Shown: positions 49,534 through 60,496, counted from the first letter of the stretch. The stretch: 64,000 nt of DNA from Tritrichomonas foetus (GCA_001839685.1 MLAK01000325.1:20610-84609), one strand, 5' to 3'. Notes: generated by a model not told the origin, from the letters alone. Numbers and translations: made by a program.

Positions 49534-52500
49534 TCAAAATTGAATTGAATAAGACAAAATATTTCCAAGATTTGGAACAGAAATTTCCCCAACTTCACGA
49601 ATGTCGTAACTCGCGCCATAAACATATTCATAGGTTGATCTTGTCATATAAATCGAATAGTTCGCTGCAAGTTTTGACATTGACTTAGAATAATCAAGTA
49701 CATCACCAAATATTTCAAAACGTGGAATCTTTTTTAAGTAAATCACGCCAGCAGTCAAAGGCCCACCTGTTACAACTCCTGCTTGAACCACCATGTCATC
49801 TTTTTTGTCTGTCTTGAAAGATTTGCAATAGGTTACAGCATCAGCAGCAAAGTCGATCAGCTGATTGGCTGAAGCATCATCATTATATTGCGTTTGGAGA
49901 AGTCCTGAAACAGCAATAAATGTAGAAAAATCAATATCAACATAATTCACTGCAGGATATCGTTTTTGAAGTGTCTTTAAATGCTTCAAAAAAGTTGCAA
50001 AAATGTCTCGGTCCATATTTGCACATTTAATGTTTATGGTTAAAACAGTAACTGTTTGTGCTTGAAAAGCAATTGTACTATGATGTGGCTGGCCTTTATA
50101 TTCGTTTAATATTGCTTCAGGAATAATGATTTTCATTAGCTGATCTCTCCTATCTTCTTCCTTTTGAATCATTTGCTTGAAATAACATTCTTGCGTCTTA
50201 TTATGAAACATTACATAGATGAAATCATGAACATTGACAATTTTGACGGCAAGTTTATTGTCATTGATTTCAATAAAGTTGTGGAAACTATTGACATTGA
50301 ATGTTTTAATTTCCCCAAGCAATCTAATAGCGGATTTATTCATTTCGAGGACATTTCCAGATTTATCAGTTTTAATTATTCCATTTGGCGATTCATCAAC
50401 AACTTTATAGAAAGAAGAATCATCAAGAGATGATAAATTTTTCTCAGGAATATTGAACGTACCTGATAACAACATTAATAAGTATCTACTTTTAACGACT
50501 GCATTTGGTGGTGCATGAAGTAAAAGTCTCAAAACAGAAATCAATTGTTGTTTAATCATCAGTAATAAATAAATTGAATTGATAATAATAGCAAGTGTTG
50601 AAACTAACAAAAGGGAGTTAATAAGATAATATGAAGAAAATTGAGTAATAATTAAATTATTGACTTCTTCTACATAATTCCAATAAAGTGGTGCAAAAAA
50701 ATTAGAATACAATTGAACATAGATTAAATTCCACATATGTGTTAAATATTCATTTGTTGATTCAAGTGGGTAATTTATGTTTTCTGTTGTTGTGTACAAC
50801 CACTTTAGTACTTCCATTAAATAATAAAACATTAAATCGTAGGGTAAAATGTCATACAGATTAAATAAAGCAGTTAAATTTTCAGGGAATTTAGGTTCTC
50901 GCATTAAACTATAAAATAATTGTTGCGTTGACATCATAATAGGGTTACTGTTTTGTGATTCGTTTCCAAAATAGAAAATATGAAAGTTTTGAAGACACGA
51001 ATCGAAAACTGACAGGAAAGAATGATTAAATCGGCCAATATCAACTTGTTGATGATATTCGCGATGAGCATACATAGTTAAAGTTGTTGCTAATTGCTGC
51101 ATATCAACCAATGTAGAAATAATTGTCGAAATATGTGGTGTTGATTTCATATATTGATCAGCGCCAAAGATATAAACTGATAAAGAATAAGAAATCAGAC
51201 AAGTTTCCAAAATTGTTAACAGAATTAATGAAAACATTAATAAAAGTATTTTTTGATTATAAAATCCAATTGGTGATGTATGGAAAAGGGCGATAATTTT
51301 ATCATCTTGTTCTTTTTTATGCTGTATTTCTTCGCTTTGTGTCAATTGTGTATATTGGCTTGATAAATGATTCAAAGAAACGGCTTGTTGAGAATAAACT
51401 TCAAGTTTTTGCATCATTAATAAAAGTGTACTTTTAGGTAAGGCATTAAAACATTTATACGTAATTCGTTGATTCATTGCAAGCCAACGATAGCATAAAA
51501 TGATTAATAAAATATTAATTACTGGAATTCCAATTGTTGCTGCAATTTGAATAATTTTGAAAGTATTCCTTAAAGCAAGAACTTGAGAAAGTAAGAAAAG
51601 CTTTAAACTATTACACGTTTCTTCCATTAAATTGATCACATTTAAATAATTATTAATAATATTAGAATATTGCCTTCCATACACACTAACATTTAAATCA
51701 GATGCATCTGGCCCCCCAACGATAGAAAGTGATGTTTCTAGTAAAGTAACTAATTGAGTATAAAGACATCTTTCAACATTAGCATATGTATCATATTCAA
51801 TATATTCCCGAAATTGATATTCCTTTTGGAAGAGAATGTATTGTGCTTCTTTCAGATTTTTGTCGTTTTCTTTGGAAAGTTGCAAAACTGGAATCGAATT
51901 TAATGCATTAAGTGCCATATTATTAAAGAATACAAGCATTTCTTTTTGATCACATTTTCCACCAATATAACTACTTATCGGCTGACTTGAATAACATTGT
52001 ATTGTAGCATTAGTTACCAAAGTCAGTCTATAATTAAGTAATGCTGTAAAAGTCATCATTGATCTAGATCGTGACTCAGTAACAACCGATAAATATGCAG
52101 CAGGGCTAGAAATGGTTGTTGTAAGGGTTGGCACTAAAAGCATAAATGCAATGAAAGGTATAATTAATATTAAAAACATATTTGCTAAAATACATAAAAT
52201 TGAATAATAAACAGATGGAATAGAAATATTATCAATCGATGATTTAATTTGTGTATGAAGATTCATTGCATCATGATTTAAATCAGAATCTTCATCCTTT
52301 AGACCAAAATCTTCTTGTGATGTTGGAATTGTTTGTGTTTCCGTTAGATTTGTAAGTTGATTCACATTCATATTATATCTATGTGGCATATTAGGAAAAT
52401 AATGTCTACCAAACAAATAAGGTTTATCGACAGGTGAATTTTTGCCTGTTTGTGCAACTCGAGCCATTTCTTTAAAGAGAGCCGATTTTTGATAATCGGC

Positions 52501-54066
52501 AACAATATCTTTTAAATAAGAGGCATATAAAAATAAAGCGTATTGATTATTGCTATGATACGAAATCAAATTTGCAAATTTTAGATCAATTTGATCAATT
52601 AAATCAGTTGCCTTTGAAAACATTGGTAATAATTTATTAGTACTTCCATTCATTGCTGCTTCCCAAGCATTTCTAATTTTAATTTTCGCAGAAATAATTA
52701 ACTGAGCAATCGATTGAATCTTCTTTTTTAACTCAGGCGACAAAGAAGTGTCTCTTCTCATTAAAAGCTCACTTATTTGTGTAGCCATATACTTTCTCAA
52801 ATATTCAGAACACTTTATTTTCGCGATTTTAATTAAGACCCATTGTAATTGATGACTTTCATCAGGATATATTGCCAAAAATTTCGCAAAAGCGAATAAT
52901 ATCAAATGTTTTTCAGGACATATTTCAATAATATCTCTGAAAATCGCTAATGAAGTACAATAAGGGTGACCAAGAAGGCATCCATTTGTGATATAATGTA
53001 ATAAGACGCATTGCGATGGTAATTTTTTATCTTCAAAGCCATTCTTTTCTAATTCATCTAAAAATTTCAAACTCTTTTTTTCTAATTGCCTTCGAATGAA
53101 GCTAATTATAAACAAAAACACGATCCAAATAGCGAAATAAAAAAGTGGAACAAATAAAGGAATACTATGATTAGTCATGTAAAAAGCAAGTGAAGAGCAA
53201 CAAACCAAAATCGATGTGCAAGTTGTTGCCCCAAAAGAATCATATTCCCAAGAAGCTATTAAAATTCCCATATAAGCCATAAAATAATACTGTATAATAT
53301 AAATTGCAATCATAATAAAAGGAAATATTATCTTCGAATATGGAAAAATTATAATTTTATCTAACTCAGAAAGAACACAAAGAAAAGGCGTTAGTAAATT
53401 CATTATTGTATGAGGAAATTGTCGCATTGTTATAAACGTAGTTGGAAAAAATGTTAAAGAGGCTACATTTCGAGCTAAGTCAATTAAAAACATTCCACCA
53501 AATAGTAAAAATATCAGACCAGAGAGAATAAAATCAATTGTATGACTTTTTTCCCAAAGCAACAAAATTGTTGCGACGTTGAGTGCAATTGGTTTTAAAA
53601 TATTATTAATAGTAATACCAAAAAAATTAATGTAATTAATAAAGTGACGTGGAAGCTCAGATTTTTTTGAAAAATGGAAAGTTGATAAAACTGTAGTTGA
53701 AACATCAGCTAATGCAAAAATAAAAAGAATCCAGCCAATTATACAAAAATCTGAAACTTCTGAACCAATTGGAATGATTCTTGTGAAAACAGATAAAACT
53801 TTGGCAATTCGATACATAATCGTGCCAGGCGGATATAAATCCTCAATTGAGAGGAACATTGCTGGTACTATCATCTGAATCTGTCTCAAAACAGAACAAA
53901 TTTTCACAAAAGTTGGGTAGATTGGAAAACTTGCAAATGCATATCCAAAAAAGTGCCACATTACCGTTTTGAAACGTGAAACAATGGACTTTCGGAGAAA
54001 TGGAAGTTCTTCTCTCTTCGTATTGTACGAGGAAGTCGTAGCAGAAGAGAAATTGGATGTTTCCAT
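49534..54066 (-). CDS. Multi-span membrane protein with PAS and degenerate nucleotide-cyclase domain
   Basis: The protein is 1510 aa. Hydrophobic spans cluster in the first 330 residues and again near 625-650, 855-880, 945-970 and 1150-1175. Long loops between the last ones are probably the sensor parts. A PAS-like unit follows (about 1212-1290: VVDESPNGIIKTDKSGNVLEMN), then a class III cyclase homology domain (about 1315-1505). In the cyclase domain the metal-binding strand, normally FADIVGFT-like, reads VLTINIKCANM with no Asp. The hallmark WGDTVN-type motif reads FGDVLDYSKSM. AVSGL and the final EVGEI segment are retained. Large membrane cyclases with this layout are a trichomonad-type family. 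Because a metal Asp is missing, this copy may be a pseudo-cyclase or need a partner. Start: ATG at 54066. Confidence 0.82.
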   Translation of the reverse strand: METSNFSSATTSSYNTKREELPFLRKSIVSRFKTVMWHFFGYAFASFPIYPTFVKICSVLRQIQMIVPAMFLSIEDLYPPGTIMYRIAKVLSVFTRIIPIGSEVSDFCIIGWILFIFALADVSTTVLSTFHFSKKSELPRHFINYINFFGITINNILKPIALNVATILLLWEKSHTIDFILSGLIFLLFGGMFLIDLARNVASLTFFPTTFITMRQFPHTIMNLLTPFLCVLSELDKIIIFPYSKIIFPFIMIAIYIIQYYFMAYMGILIASWEYDSFGATTCTSILVCCSSLAFYMTNHSIPLFVPLFYFAIWIVFLFIISFIRRQLEKKSLKFLDELEKNGFEDKKLPSQCVLLHYITNGCLLGHPYCTSLAIFRDIIEICPEKHLILFAFAKFLAIYPDESHQLQWVLIKIAKIKCSEYLRKYMATQISELLMRRDTSLSPELKKKIQSIAQLIISAKIKIRNAWEAAMNGSTNKLLPMFSKATDLIDQIDLKFANLISYHSNNQYALFLYASYLKDIVADYQKSALFKEMARVAQTGKNSPVDKPYLFGRHYFPNMPHRYNMNVNQLTNLTETQTIPTSQEDFGLKDEDSDLNHDAMNLHTQIKSSIDNISIPSVYYSILCILANMFLILIIPFIAFMLLVPTLTTTISSPAAYLSVVTESRSRSMMTFTALLNYRLTLVTNATIQCYSSQPISSYIGGKCDQKEMLVFFNNMALNALNSIPVLQLSKENDKNLKEAQYILFQKEYQFREYIEYDTYANVERCLYTQLVTLLETSLSIVGGPDASDLNVSVYGRQYSNIINNYLNVINLMEETCNSLKLFLLSQVLALRNTFKIIQIAATIGIPVINILLIILCYRWLAMNQRITYKCFNALPKSTLLLMMQKLEVYSQQAVSLNHLSSQYTQLTQSEEIQHKKEQDDKIIALFHTSPIGFYNQKILLLMFSLILLTILETCLISYSLSVYIFGADQYMKSTPHISTIISTLVDMQQLATTLTMYAHREYHQQVDIGRFNHSFLSVFDSCLQNFHIFYFGNESQNSNPIMMSTQQLFYSLMREPKFPENLTALFNLYDILPYDLMFYYLMEVLKWLYTTTENINYPLESTNEYLTHMWNLIYVQLYSNFFAPLYWNYVEEVNNLIITQFSSYYLINSLLLVSTLAIIINSIYLLLMIKQQLISVLRLLLHAPPNAVVKSRYLLMLLSGTFNIPEKNLSSLDDSSFYKVVDESPNGIIKTDKSGNVLEMNKSAIRLLGEIKTFNVNSFHNFIEINDNKLAVKIVNVHDFIYVMFHNKTQECYFKQMIQKEEDRRDQLMKIIIPEAILNEYKGQPHHSTIAFQAQTVTVLTINIKCANMDRDIFATFLKHLKTLQKRYPAVNYVDIDFSTFIAVSGLLQTQYNDDASANQLIDFAADAVTYCKSFKTDKKDDMVVQAGVVTGGPLTAGVIYLKKIPRFEIFGDVLDYSKSMSKLAANYSIYMTRSTYEYVYGASYDIREVGEISVPNLGNILSYSIQF

Positions 54067-54847
54067 TTTTTTAGATTTTCGTATTATTGAAAAAATCGTT
54101 TAATATCATTCAAATTTTGTTTTAGGTTTGGTAAATGATATTCAAAAGTTCTCAAAATCAGTTGAAAGTGTTTATATCAAAAAGTTTTTGTCGTTCAATT
54201 TAAATTGAAATAATTTGAATAAAAAAACTCGAAAAAATGTTTTTCAATTATCCAATGGTATCTGCTACTGTCCTCTTTGAAGATTATCTGGATAACTTAT
54301 CAAAAAGAGTTTTTGATTTCTTCAATCATTTTGGATTCTTAGTATCTACTTTTTATAATTAATCGATGGAAAGTCATCTTAAACCAGATTTATTATGATT
54401 TAATAGTGAATGATACTGTAGATTTAATTTTCAATTTTCCACCTGTAAAGATGATTGTTCATCATCATTAAATATTTATTAGTTTATTCAGTTTGGAACA
54501 TTACCTATTAATTTGATTATATGACAATTCAATGAATAATCAAATATTGTCATAAATTACATTGCAATCTAGATGATGATCAGAAATATCGTTGATCAAC
54601 TTTGATGAGTAGATAACAGTTTACCATCTTTCGAATGTGTTTAATAATAACCATATCCTCATAGATAAAAATAGATAATGATTCATATAAATATTTTATT
54701 TAAGTATCATCTAACATATTCTATAATTTTTCATCTATATATTCAAATATTTGCATAAATTGTATTTTAGCAAATTCCAAAAAAATAGATTCAAATATTT
54801 TAGTTTACTTCACATTTGAATATTTTATAACAATACTAGTCCAAGTT
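54067..54847. other. Intergenic spacer with one tiny ORF
   Basis: 780 bases of A+T-rich spacer. A plus-strand frame at 54237-54362 (41 codons, ATG to TAA) reads as a plausible amphipathic peptide containing FEDYLDNLSKRVFDFF. It has no known homologue and may be chance. Nothing else was seen. Confidence 0.35.
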
Positions 54848-57800
54848 TTAACGCGGATGCCTTCTATATCCATCTTGCTGTCTGTGTCTGTTATTCCAAT
54901 CACGATGATCATCATCTCTATCGCCTTTATCTCTTCCACGACCGTCTCTGGTGTGGCCATCTTGATACATTCTGTTCGGATATCCACCCATGACATTCAT
55001 TCCTCCCATATTCATTCCTAATTGATAGGGATTATATACAAAACTTTGTTGTGGGAAAGCACCTGGAAAAGAAAATCCCATTTGTTGCTGTTGTTGCTGC
55101 TGCTGTATTAGTTGCTGCTGCAATAAATGCTGCATATCATTTCCATTGTTCCTATAATCTCTATGTTTATCATAGTCACGATTGTTATCATAATCTCGAT
55201 TATAATCTCTTCCTCTATCTCTTCCATCTCTATCTCTCCCATCTCTATCTCTTCCATCTCTATCTCTCCCATCTCGATCTCGATCTCGATCTCTTCCTCT
55301 ACTATCACGGCTTCCATCATATTGATTGCTTAAGAAAATAGAATAATCACGATTTCCATCTTTTTTCTCCTTATAAACAATTCGTTTCTTCTTTCTTTTA
55401 TGCTCAGGTGATGATCGATGATTATCAGAAGAGTTTTTATGATCTGGCTTTATAGAATTGGCATTACCAGTAGCTGAAGTTGATTGTGCAGCCGCAGATA
55501 AAGATGAATATATGGGATGCGATGATGTTGTATGCTTATTATCATTATTTGAAGATTTATTATCAATTGAGCTTTCTTGCTTGGATGATGAACCCAAAAC
55601 AGTATTTTTGTTTTGCGAACCATTCGAAGAAGAGGGTGTAATGTTTACCTTTTCTTGAGTGGAGAGTGGCTTTGGATTAGAAAGAACATCAATTTCATTT
55701 TGAAGATCACTCCTTTCTTTCTCAAGAGTTTTGAAACTACTTGATTTTGTGCTGATGTCCATACCATCTTTGTCAGCTTTTGGAGCTACTTTTTCTATTT
55801 GAGAATCATTACTTTTATTATTCTGAGAAAGGAATTCCTTAAGAACTTGAATCCTTTTAACAACATTATCCTTGTCAGAAGTACTTGATTTTTGACCTAA
55901 TTCAGATTCTTTAGACGTTTCCGATTTCATTACAGTTATCACAGATTCAGGTTTTTTAACTTTTAGATTATCTGACTGATTGATTGATTCTTGTTTTTTA
56001 GAGTAATTTGATTTTTTATTTGAAGGCTTATCAGCTTCAATAATGTTAATTTTGCTTGCTTTCGAGAGAATTGGTTTGAATTTAACTTCGGTATTAGTTT
56101 CATTTTTATATTCATTTTTGGTTTCATTTGTAGTTTCATTAGATGCTTCCTTCGCTTCTTCTTGAGTAGTAACTTTCCCTGAAGACGATGGAGCTTTCCT
56201 AGAAACTTGTGAATAAATTTGTGGCTCTTCATTGGCGTTGTAAGCTTGCTTCGGTAAAATTATTGCTTTTTGATTCTCTTGTTGCTCATCATCTATATCT
56301 TCAATGCTTTTCTCATTTCCATTTTGTGGTACATCATGTGAATTATTTTGCTGTAGCTTGATTTCTTTTTGGGATGTATTTTCATTTTGAACTCTGTTTG
56401 GCTTCTTGACTGGTGTTTCTTTCTTTGGTATTGTTTCCTTTCTATGTTTAGTATCTTTTTGTGATAATAATTCTTTTTGAGGATTGTCTGTCTTTCTTAA
56501 TAATGTTTCTGATTTAGATTTTGAATCTTCTTTAAATATTACATCTTTCTGAAGCTTTCTCTCTTTTTGCAGTTGAGCTTCGCTCGACTGAGAACTTTTC
56601 TGCAATTTTATATCTTTTGTATCATCATGGGTTTTTATTGATGTTTCTTTTTTGAATTTATGATCCTTATATATTTTATTCTCTTTCTGAGTTGGTGCAT
56701 TAACCATAGGATCTTTTGATGACTTTTTAAGTTGATGGTTCTTTGGTTGTTCATTATATTCTTCGTGTTTTTCAACAATTTCATGAAGATGTTTGGTTTG
56801 AGAATGACCCCGTTTCTGGGAATCAGTGTCATTTGTGGTTTCAAAGTCATCTTTCTTCGATTTATTCAAATTAATTTTTATCTTCTTTTTCTTCTCTTCC
56901 TTCACCAATTTCGGATTTGGTTTCTTTGATCGAACATTTAATGGTTCAAAGTCACTTGAACTATCACTATCACTTAATTCTGATTCTTCAATTTGCTTAT
57001 ACAATTGGCTAGCATTCCTAGAATTATTGGTTTTATTTGGTACAGTTGAATCTGTGGAAAATTTTTGCTGATTGGTTTGAGTTTTGATTTCCGTTTCTTC
57101 ATGTTTTTTATTATAGAAAGTATCATCTTCATGCTCCAAAATATCTTCATTTTCTTCGAAATTCTTTAAGTCAAATCTATTTCCACTTGCATCTGTTAAA
57201 AGATAAGCTTTATAATAAGAATGAGCAATTAATTTATTATATCTCTTTTTGTTTAGACTTAAAAAAGAATATGGTTTGGGTGACATGCTCAAATTTTCAT
57301 CAGTCATTAAGAAATATAAATTTTCTTCTTCCACTTCATCAAGAAAATGAATTCCTTCAGCAACTTTTGGATATTTCTCATTTAAAAATAGGAAAAACTG
57401 ACGGGGCCAATATGTTTGTGGTCTTTTCATTGCATCAACATTACGGAGCTTGAACGGAAATTTTGAAAGATTATACGTCTTGCAAATAAGAATTATTAAT
57501 TCGAATAAAGTTTCAAAAGCTTTAAGGCTTAATTTTTGCGAATCATCAAGCATGCTTTGAAGTTCTCGATATTCAATAAATCGATTATATGTAATTGCAT
57601 TTGCTTTAAAAAGCGAGTAAAGCAAGTATAAAGCAGCTTCGGAAACTTTGTTATCAACTGTATCTATGTATTTCATCATTTTACTAAGAAAGTTATTAAA
57701 TTCTTTCCCATTTACAAAGTCTTTTCCAAATTCAGGTTTATGCATTACTAATTCATAAATATATAAACATAAATTTATTTTAGTTAACGGTTCATTCAAT

Positions 57801-59602
57801 TCGAAAATGCTTCTTTGTAGAATTTCAATATCTTGATCATGATATTCTAAAGATCGTAGGAATTTATAGCCAACCCAAAAGACATTTTTTGAAGATGTAT
57901 GAAGAAGGAGTTGGAAATAAAATAAAACTTGGTTAAATTCTGGATGTAAATATTGAATAACTGTAAATCTTGTTAATAAAGATGTAACTGAATTGAAGTG
58001 TCTAATGAATGGTTTGAAAATATCACGATTTAATTCAATAAAGCGTGTGATTGATAAATAACAAAATTTTTGTGCCAAACAATTTGAAACTGGTAAAGAA
58101 ATAGGAGAAACTGTTAAAAGAAAATTCATTGATTTAATTGACGCTTTTAATGACATATCACGTAAAACATCTTGCTTCGTAATTAAAGAACTATTGTCTT
58201 GAAGAATTTGGAAGAATTGTGATATTAGTACAAATAAAATATTGGAAAATGAATGATTGTTTTTTGTTAGGTCATTAATTCTCAAAACACCATCGATTAT
58301 ATCAGATACTTCACATTCAATAAAATGAATCTCAAGTTCATGAAGTCTATTCAATAATTGATTTGACTCGATTCGAATTCGATTAACTTTTGCTAAAAAA
58401 AGCATTATTCGGTGATAGAACATTGTACAGTCATCTTCTTTATATATAAATAATTCATCTGCTGGCATCCAGTAAGGTGACAAACAACGACTTAATATAT
58501 TATCTGGATTATCCGAAAGTTCCTGAAAATGAATGAAAAAAATTCCATTTCGAGGATTAAATATTGAATCTTTAAATGAATAATACAAATCCAAAAAGGA
58601 TAAAAGATATTGATTGTTTTCGAGTATACTTAATCTTAATGATGGATAGCCAATTAAAAATTCAGACAAGTGATGAAAAATTTCATCTGACTTTTTATGA
58701 ATTAAAATAGCACGAAGAAAACATCCTGAAATAATTTGGAAATTGATTAAAATGTTCATTAATGATAATACCAAGGAATTTTCTTCATCTGATCTCGTGA
58801 ACTTTTCGTTAAAAAAGTTAATAAAGCAATTTGATGTTTGTAATAAAAATGTGCATAAGTCATAAATTTCATCTGAAAAATAAGTGTATTGATAAAAAAT
58901 TACTTGTGGTTCAGGGAAATAAAAATATAAATTCGGCAATTCAAATTGATTCCAATTTTCAAAATTACAATTGGCAGAAGGTAAGCAATAAGAAATTGCA
59001 AAAATGATATGTGATTCAGAAGAATCATTTCCCATTAAAATTCTATGAAGTTGGTTTGTTTCTTTTTCACTGAGCTTTTTTATTTCAAATGGATCAAAAT
59101 TACAAAACTGAGAAATATTTTTTAAATTAATAGCTGCTAAAATTCTGCAATGATAAAGTGAGAGAAATGGAATGGCTGGATTTTCTGTAATCGATAAAAA
59201 TAATTCCAAATTAATATCATCATTTTTTTTCGTTGCTATCACATCAAAAAAGCGACTGTAAATGCAATTTAATATAAATATATTTTTCTCTGTAGGAATA
59301 ATATTGAGTGATGAGGAGACAAAACTGGAAATCCAATCGTCATCATAAATTTCGGGCATAAAAATGATGTCTGGGTATTTTTCGGCGATTTCTAAAAAGG
59401 ATTCTTCGGATAACGGTTCGTTTTCTGTCAATCGATAATTCAATAATAATTTTTTGGCGAACGGAGATGGATATTTATTAGATGCAAAAAATATGCATAA
59501 ATGTTCTGATTTCGGAAGAGGAGGAGGAGCACAGGTCATTTCTGTCGTCCGGAAATCACACGAAATAAAATGACCAAATATGTTTTCAATTATTTTTATC
59601 AT
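54848..59602 (-). CDS. Large helical protein with disordered DR-repeat and Gln-rich C-terminus, family unknown
   Basis: The protein is 1584 aa from the ATG at 59602; the frame is open upstream to a TAG but lacks another ATG. Residues 1-800 are hydrophobic-helical with short repeated helices, probably an ARM/HEAT-like fold. From about 830 it is extremely charged and low-complexity (Lys/Glu/Ser/Asn/Gln). This includes a basic KKKIKINLNKSKK cluster, a stretch of Asp-Arg-Gly repeats encoded by a 30-bp minisatellite, and a run of eight Gln before a Met/Gly/Pro/Tyr segment. RD-repeat and poly-Gln tails are typical of nuclear RNA-processing or transcription proteins, so a nuclear role is possible (inference). 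I could not match the N-terminal part to a named family. The gene is divergent from the derlin gene. Confidence 0.7.
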   Translation of the reverse strand: MIKIIENIFGHFISCDFRTTEMTCAPPPLPKSEHLCIFFASNKYPSPFAKKLLLNYRLTENEPLSEESFLEIAEKYPDIIFMPEIYDDDWISSFVSSSLNIIPTEKNIFILNCIYSRFFDVIATKKNDDINLELFLSITENPAIPFLSLYHCRILAAINLKNISQFCNFDPFEIKKLSEKETNQLHRILMGNDSSESHIIFAISYCLPSANCNFENWNQFELPNLYFYFPEPQVIFYQYTYFSDEIYDLCTFLLQTSNCFINFFNEKFTRSDEENSLVLSLMNILINFQIISGCFLRAILIHKKSDEIFHHLSEFLIGYPSLRLSILENNQYLLSFLDLYYSFKDSIFNPRNGIFFIHFQELSDNPDNILSRCLSPYWMPADELFIYKEDDCTMFYHRIMLFLAKVNRIRIESNQLLNRLHELEIHFIECEVSDIIDGVLRINDLTKNNHSFSNILFVLISQFFQILQDNSSLITKQDVLRDMSLKASIKSMNFLLTVSPISLPVSNCLAQKFCYLSITRFIELNRDIFKPFIRHFNSVTSLLTRFTVIQYLHPEFNQVLFYFQLLLHTSSKNVFWVGYKFLRSLEYHDQDIEILQRSIFELNEPLTKINLCLYIYELVMHKPEFGKDFVNGKEFNNFLSKMMKYIDTVDNKVSEAALYLLYSLFKANAITYNRFIEYRELQSMLDDSQKLSLKAFETLFELIILICKTYNLSKFPFKLRNVDAMKRPQTYWPRQFFLFLNEKYPKVAEGIHFLDEVEEENLYFLMTDENLSMSPKPYSFLSLNKKRYNKLIAHSYYKAYLLTDASGNRFDLKNFEENEDILEHEDDTFYNKKHEETEIKTQTNQQKFSTDSTVPNKTNNSRNASQLYKQIEESELSDSDSSSDFEPLNVRSKKPNPKLVKEEKKKKIKINLNKSKKDDFETTNDTDSQKRGHSQTKHLHEIVEKHEEYNEQPKNHQLKKSSKDPMVNAPTQKENKIYKDHKFKKETSIKTHDDTKDIKLQKSSQSSEAQLQKERKLQKDVIFKEDSKSKSETLLRKTDNPQKELLSQKDTKHRKETIPKKETPVKKPNRVQNENTSQKEIKLQQNNSHDVPQNGNEKSIEDIDDEQQENQKAIILPKQAYNANEEPQIYSQVSRKAPSSSGKVTTQEEAKEASNETTNETKNEYKNETNTEVKFKPILSKASKINIIEADKPSNKKSNYSKKQESINQSDNLKVKKPESVITVMKSETSKESELGQKSSTSDKDNVVKRIQVLKEFLSQNNKSNDSQIEKVAPKADKDGMDISTKSSSFKTLEKERSDLQNEIDVLSNPKPLSTQEKVNITPSSSNGSQNKNTVLGSSSKQESSIDNKSSNNDNKHTTSSHPIYSSLSAAAQSTSATGNANSIKPDHKNSSDNHRSSPEHKRKKKRIVYKEKKDGNRDYSIFLSNQYDGSRDSRGRDRDRDRDGRDRDGRDRDGRDRDGRDRGRDYNRDYDNNRDYDKHRDYRNNGNDMQHLLQQQLIQQQQQQQQMGFSFPGAFPQQSFVYNPYQLGMNMGGMNVMGGYPNRMYQDGHTRDGRGRDKGDRDDDHRDWNNRHRQQDGYRRHPR
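55216..55293. repeat. Coding minisatellite: two perfect 30-bp units plus gatctc triplet
   Basis: Bases 55216-55245 are repeated exactly at 55246-55275. They are followed by three copies of gatctc to 55293. The plus strand is almost pure pyrimidine with spaced A and G. On the minus strand it encodes the Arg-Asp/Gly-Arg-Asp repeats of the large protein. Length variation between strains is likely. Confidence 0.85.
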
Positions 59603-59863
59603 TTCACACCCAACAACAGAATGTATAAATGCAATTTTCTCATTCAAACATGTTTGTTCTTCGAAGATGCTTTGGAAATTAAATCTCTATTATTACTAAA
59701 TTAATTATCCCCTATCGTTATTCGAAAATATCATGCTCTTTCAAAGAAATAGTCATTTTTTGTTTCAATCAAAGCTGTTAATAATATATTCACTTTTTGG
59801 AAATAAAAATGATCGTCAAAATATTGTCGAACTAATTTGGTCAAATCAATCAACAAATAGTTC
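59603..59863. promoter_or_regulatory. Divergent promoter region with a TAACGATA motif
   Basis: This 261-bp region lies between two divergent genes. TAACGATA lies on the minus strand at 59713-59720. That octamer matches the Myb recognition element described for T. vaginalis promoters (established), but its distance from the minus-strand ATG is about 110 bases. Before the plus-strand ATG there is an A+T-rich leader with TCAATCAAC. Functional assignment is inference. Confidence 0.35.
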
Positions 59864-60496
59864 ATGAAGTTTTCTGATTCGCCGTTTTCATTCATTTGTG
59901 GGATCACATCGCTTGCTTTAATGGTCCTGTCATATATAGGAACCCTTCAACACTACGATATTTATTTTAACAAAGATAGAATTATTGAAAATCATGAATT
60001 TTGGAGGCTCTTCACATCGGTTTTCTTTTTTGGATCTATGGGAATATATCCAGTTGTTTCATTAACTTGCTTTTTACAATCTATCGTTACAATCGAATCC
60101 AATTTTTTCATATATCGTCCTGCCGATTTTTTGATATTTTTATTGGTCGGAATGATTTCCCTTTGGGCCTTTTCATGCTTTCAGCCAGTTTTCTTCCTTG
60201 GATCAGGACTTTCAGCGTATATGACATATTATTCTGGAAAAAAGGCTCCAGACATGGTTGGAATAGCTTTCATCATTCCAATTCCAATGCCGTTTGCTTA
60301 TTTGAATCTCTTGTTTTTGATTATGGACTTCATCACTAAAAATACTCAAAGCCTATTCACTCATTTGGTTGGTTATGCTGCAGCTCACATGTATTTCTAC
60401 TTCCATGATGTCCTTTCGGTTAGATATAATACAAACTTCCTAAATGCACCGAGATTTTTGAACACAGCTTTGAACAAATTTTTCAATTTATTCTGA
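59864..60496 (+). CDS. Derlin (Der1-like ER membrane protein)
   Basis: The protein is 210 aa, close to the family length. The N-terminal span is about 12-32. Then comes the conserved EFWRLFTSVFFFG (45-57), containing the WR motif of derlins, and a SLTCFLQSIVTIES helix. Further spans lie at about 88-108, 110-125 and 135-160, and the last helix carries HLVGYAAAHMYFYFHDV, corresponding to the GxxxG-type rhomboid-fold helix. The catalytic Ser/His of rhomboids is absent, as expected. Derlins help retrotranslocate misfolded ER proteins (ERAD). The gene ends in TGA, which shows that TGA is used as a normal stop in this genome. Start: ATG at 59864. Confidence 0.85.
   Translation: MKFSDSPFSFICGITSLALMVLSYIGTLQHYDIYFNKDRIIENHEFWRLFTSVFFFGSMGIYPVVSLTCFLQSIVTIESNFFIYRPADFLIFLLVGMISLWAFSCFQPVFFLGSGLSAYMTYYSGKKAPDMVGIAFIIPIPMPFAYLNLLFLIMDFITKNTQSLFTHLVGYAAAHMYFYFHDVLSVRYNTNFLNAPRFLNTALNKFFNLF

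Noticed and set aside
55051..55341. Frames opposite the DR-repeat region (His/Tyr/Leu or Ile/Ser-rich)
   Set aside because: Shadows of the minisatellite in the large minus-strand gene.
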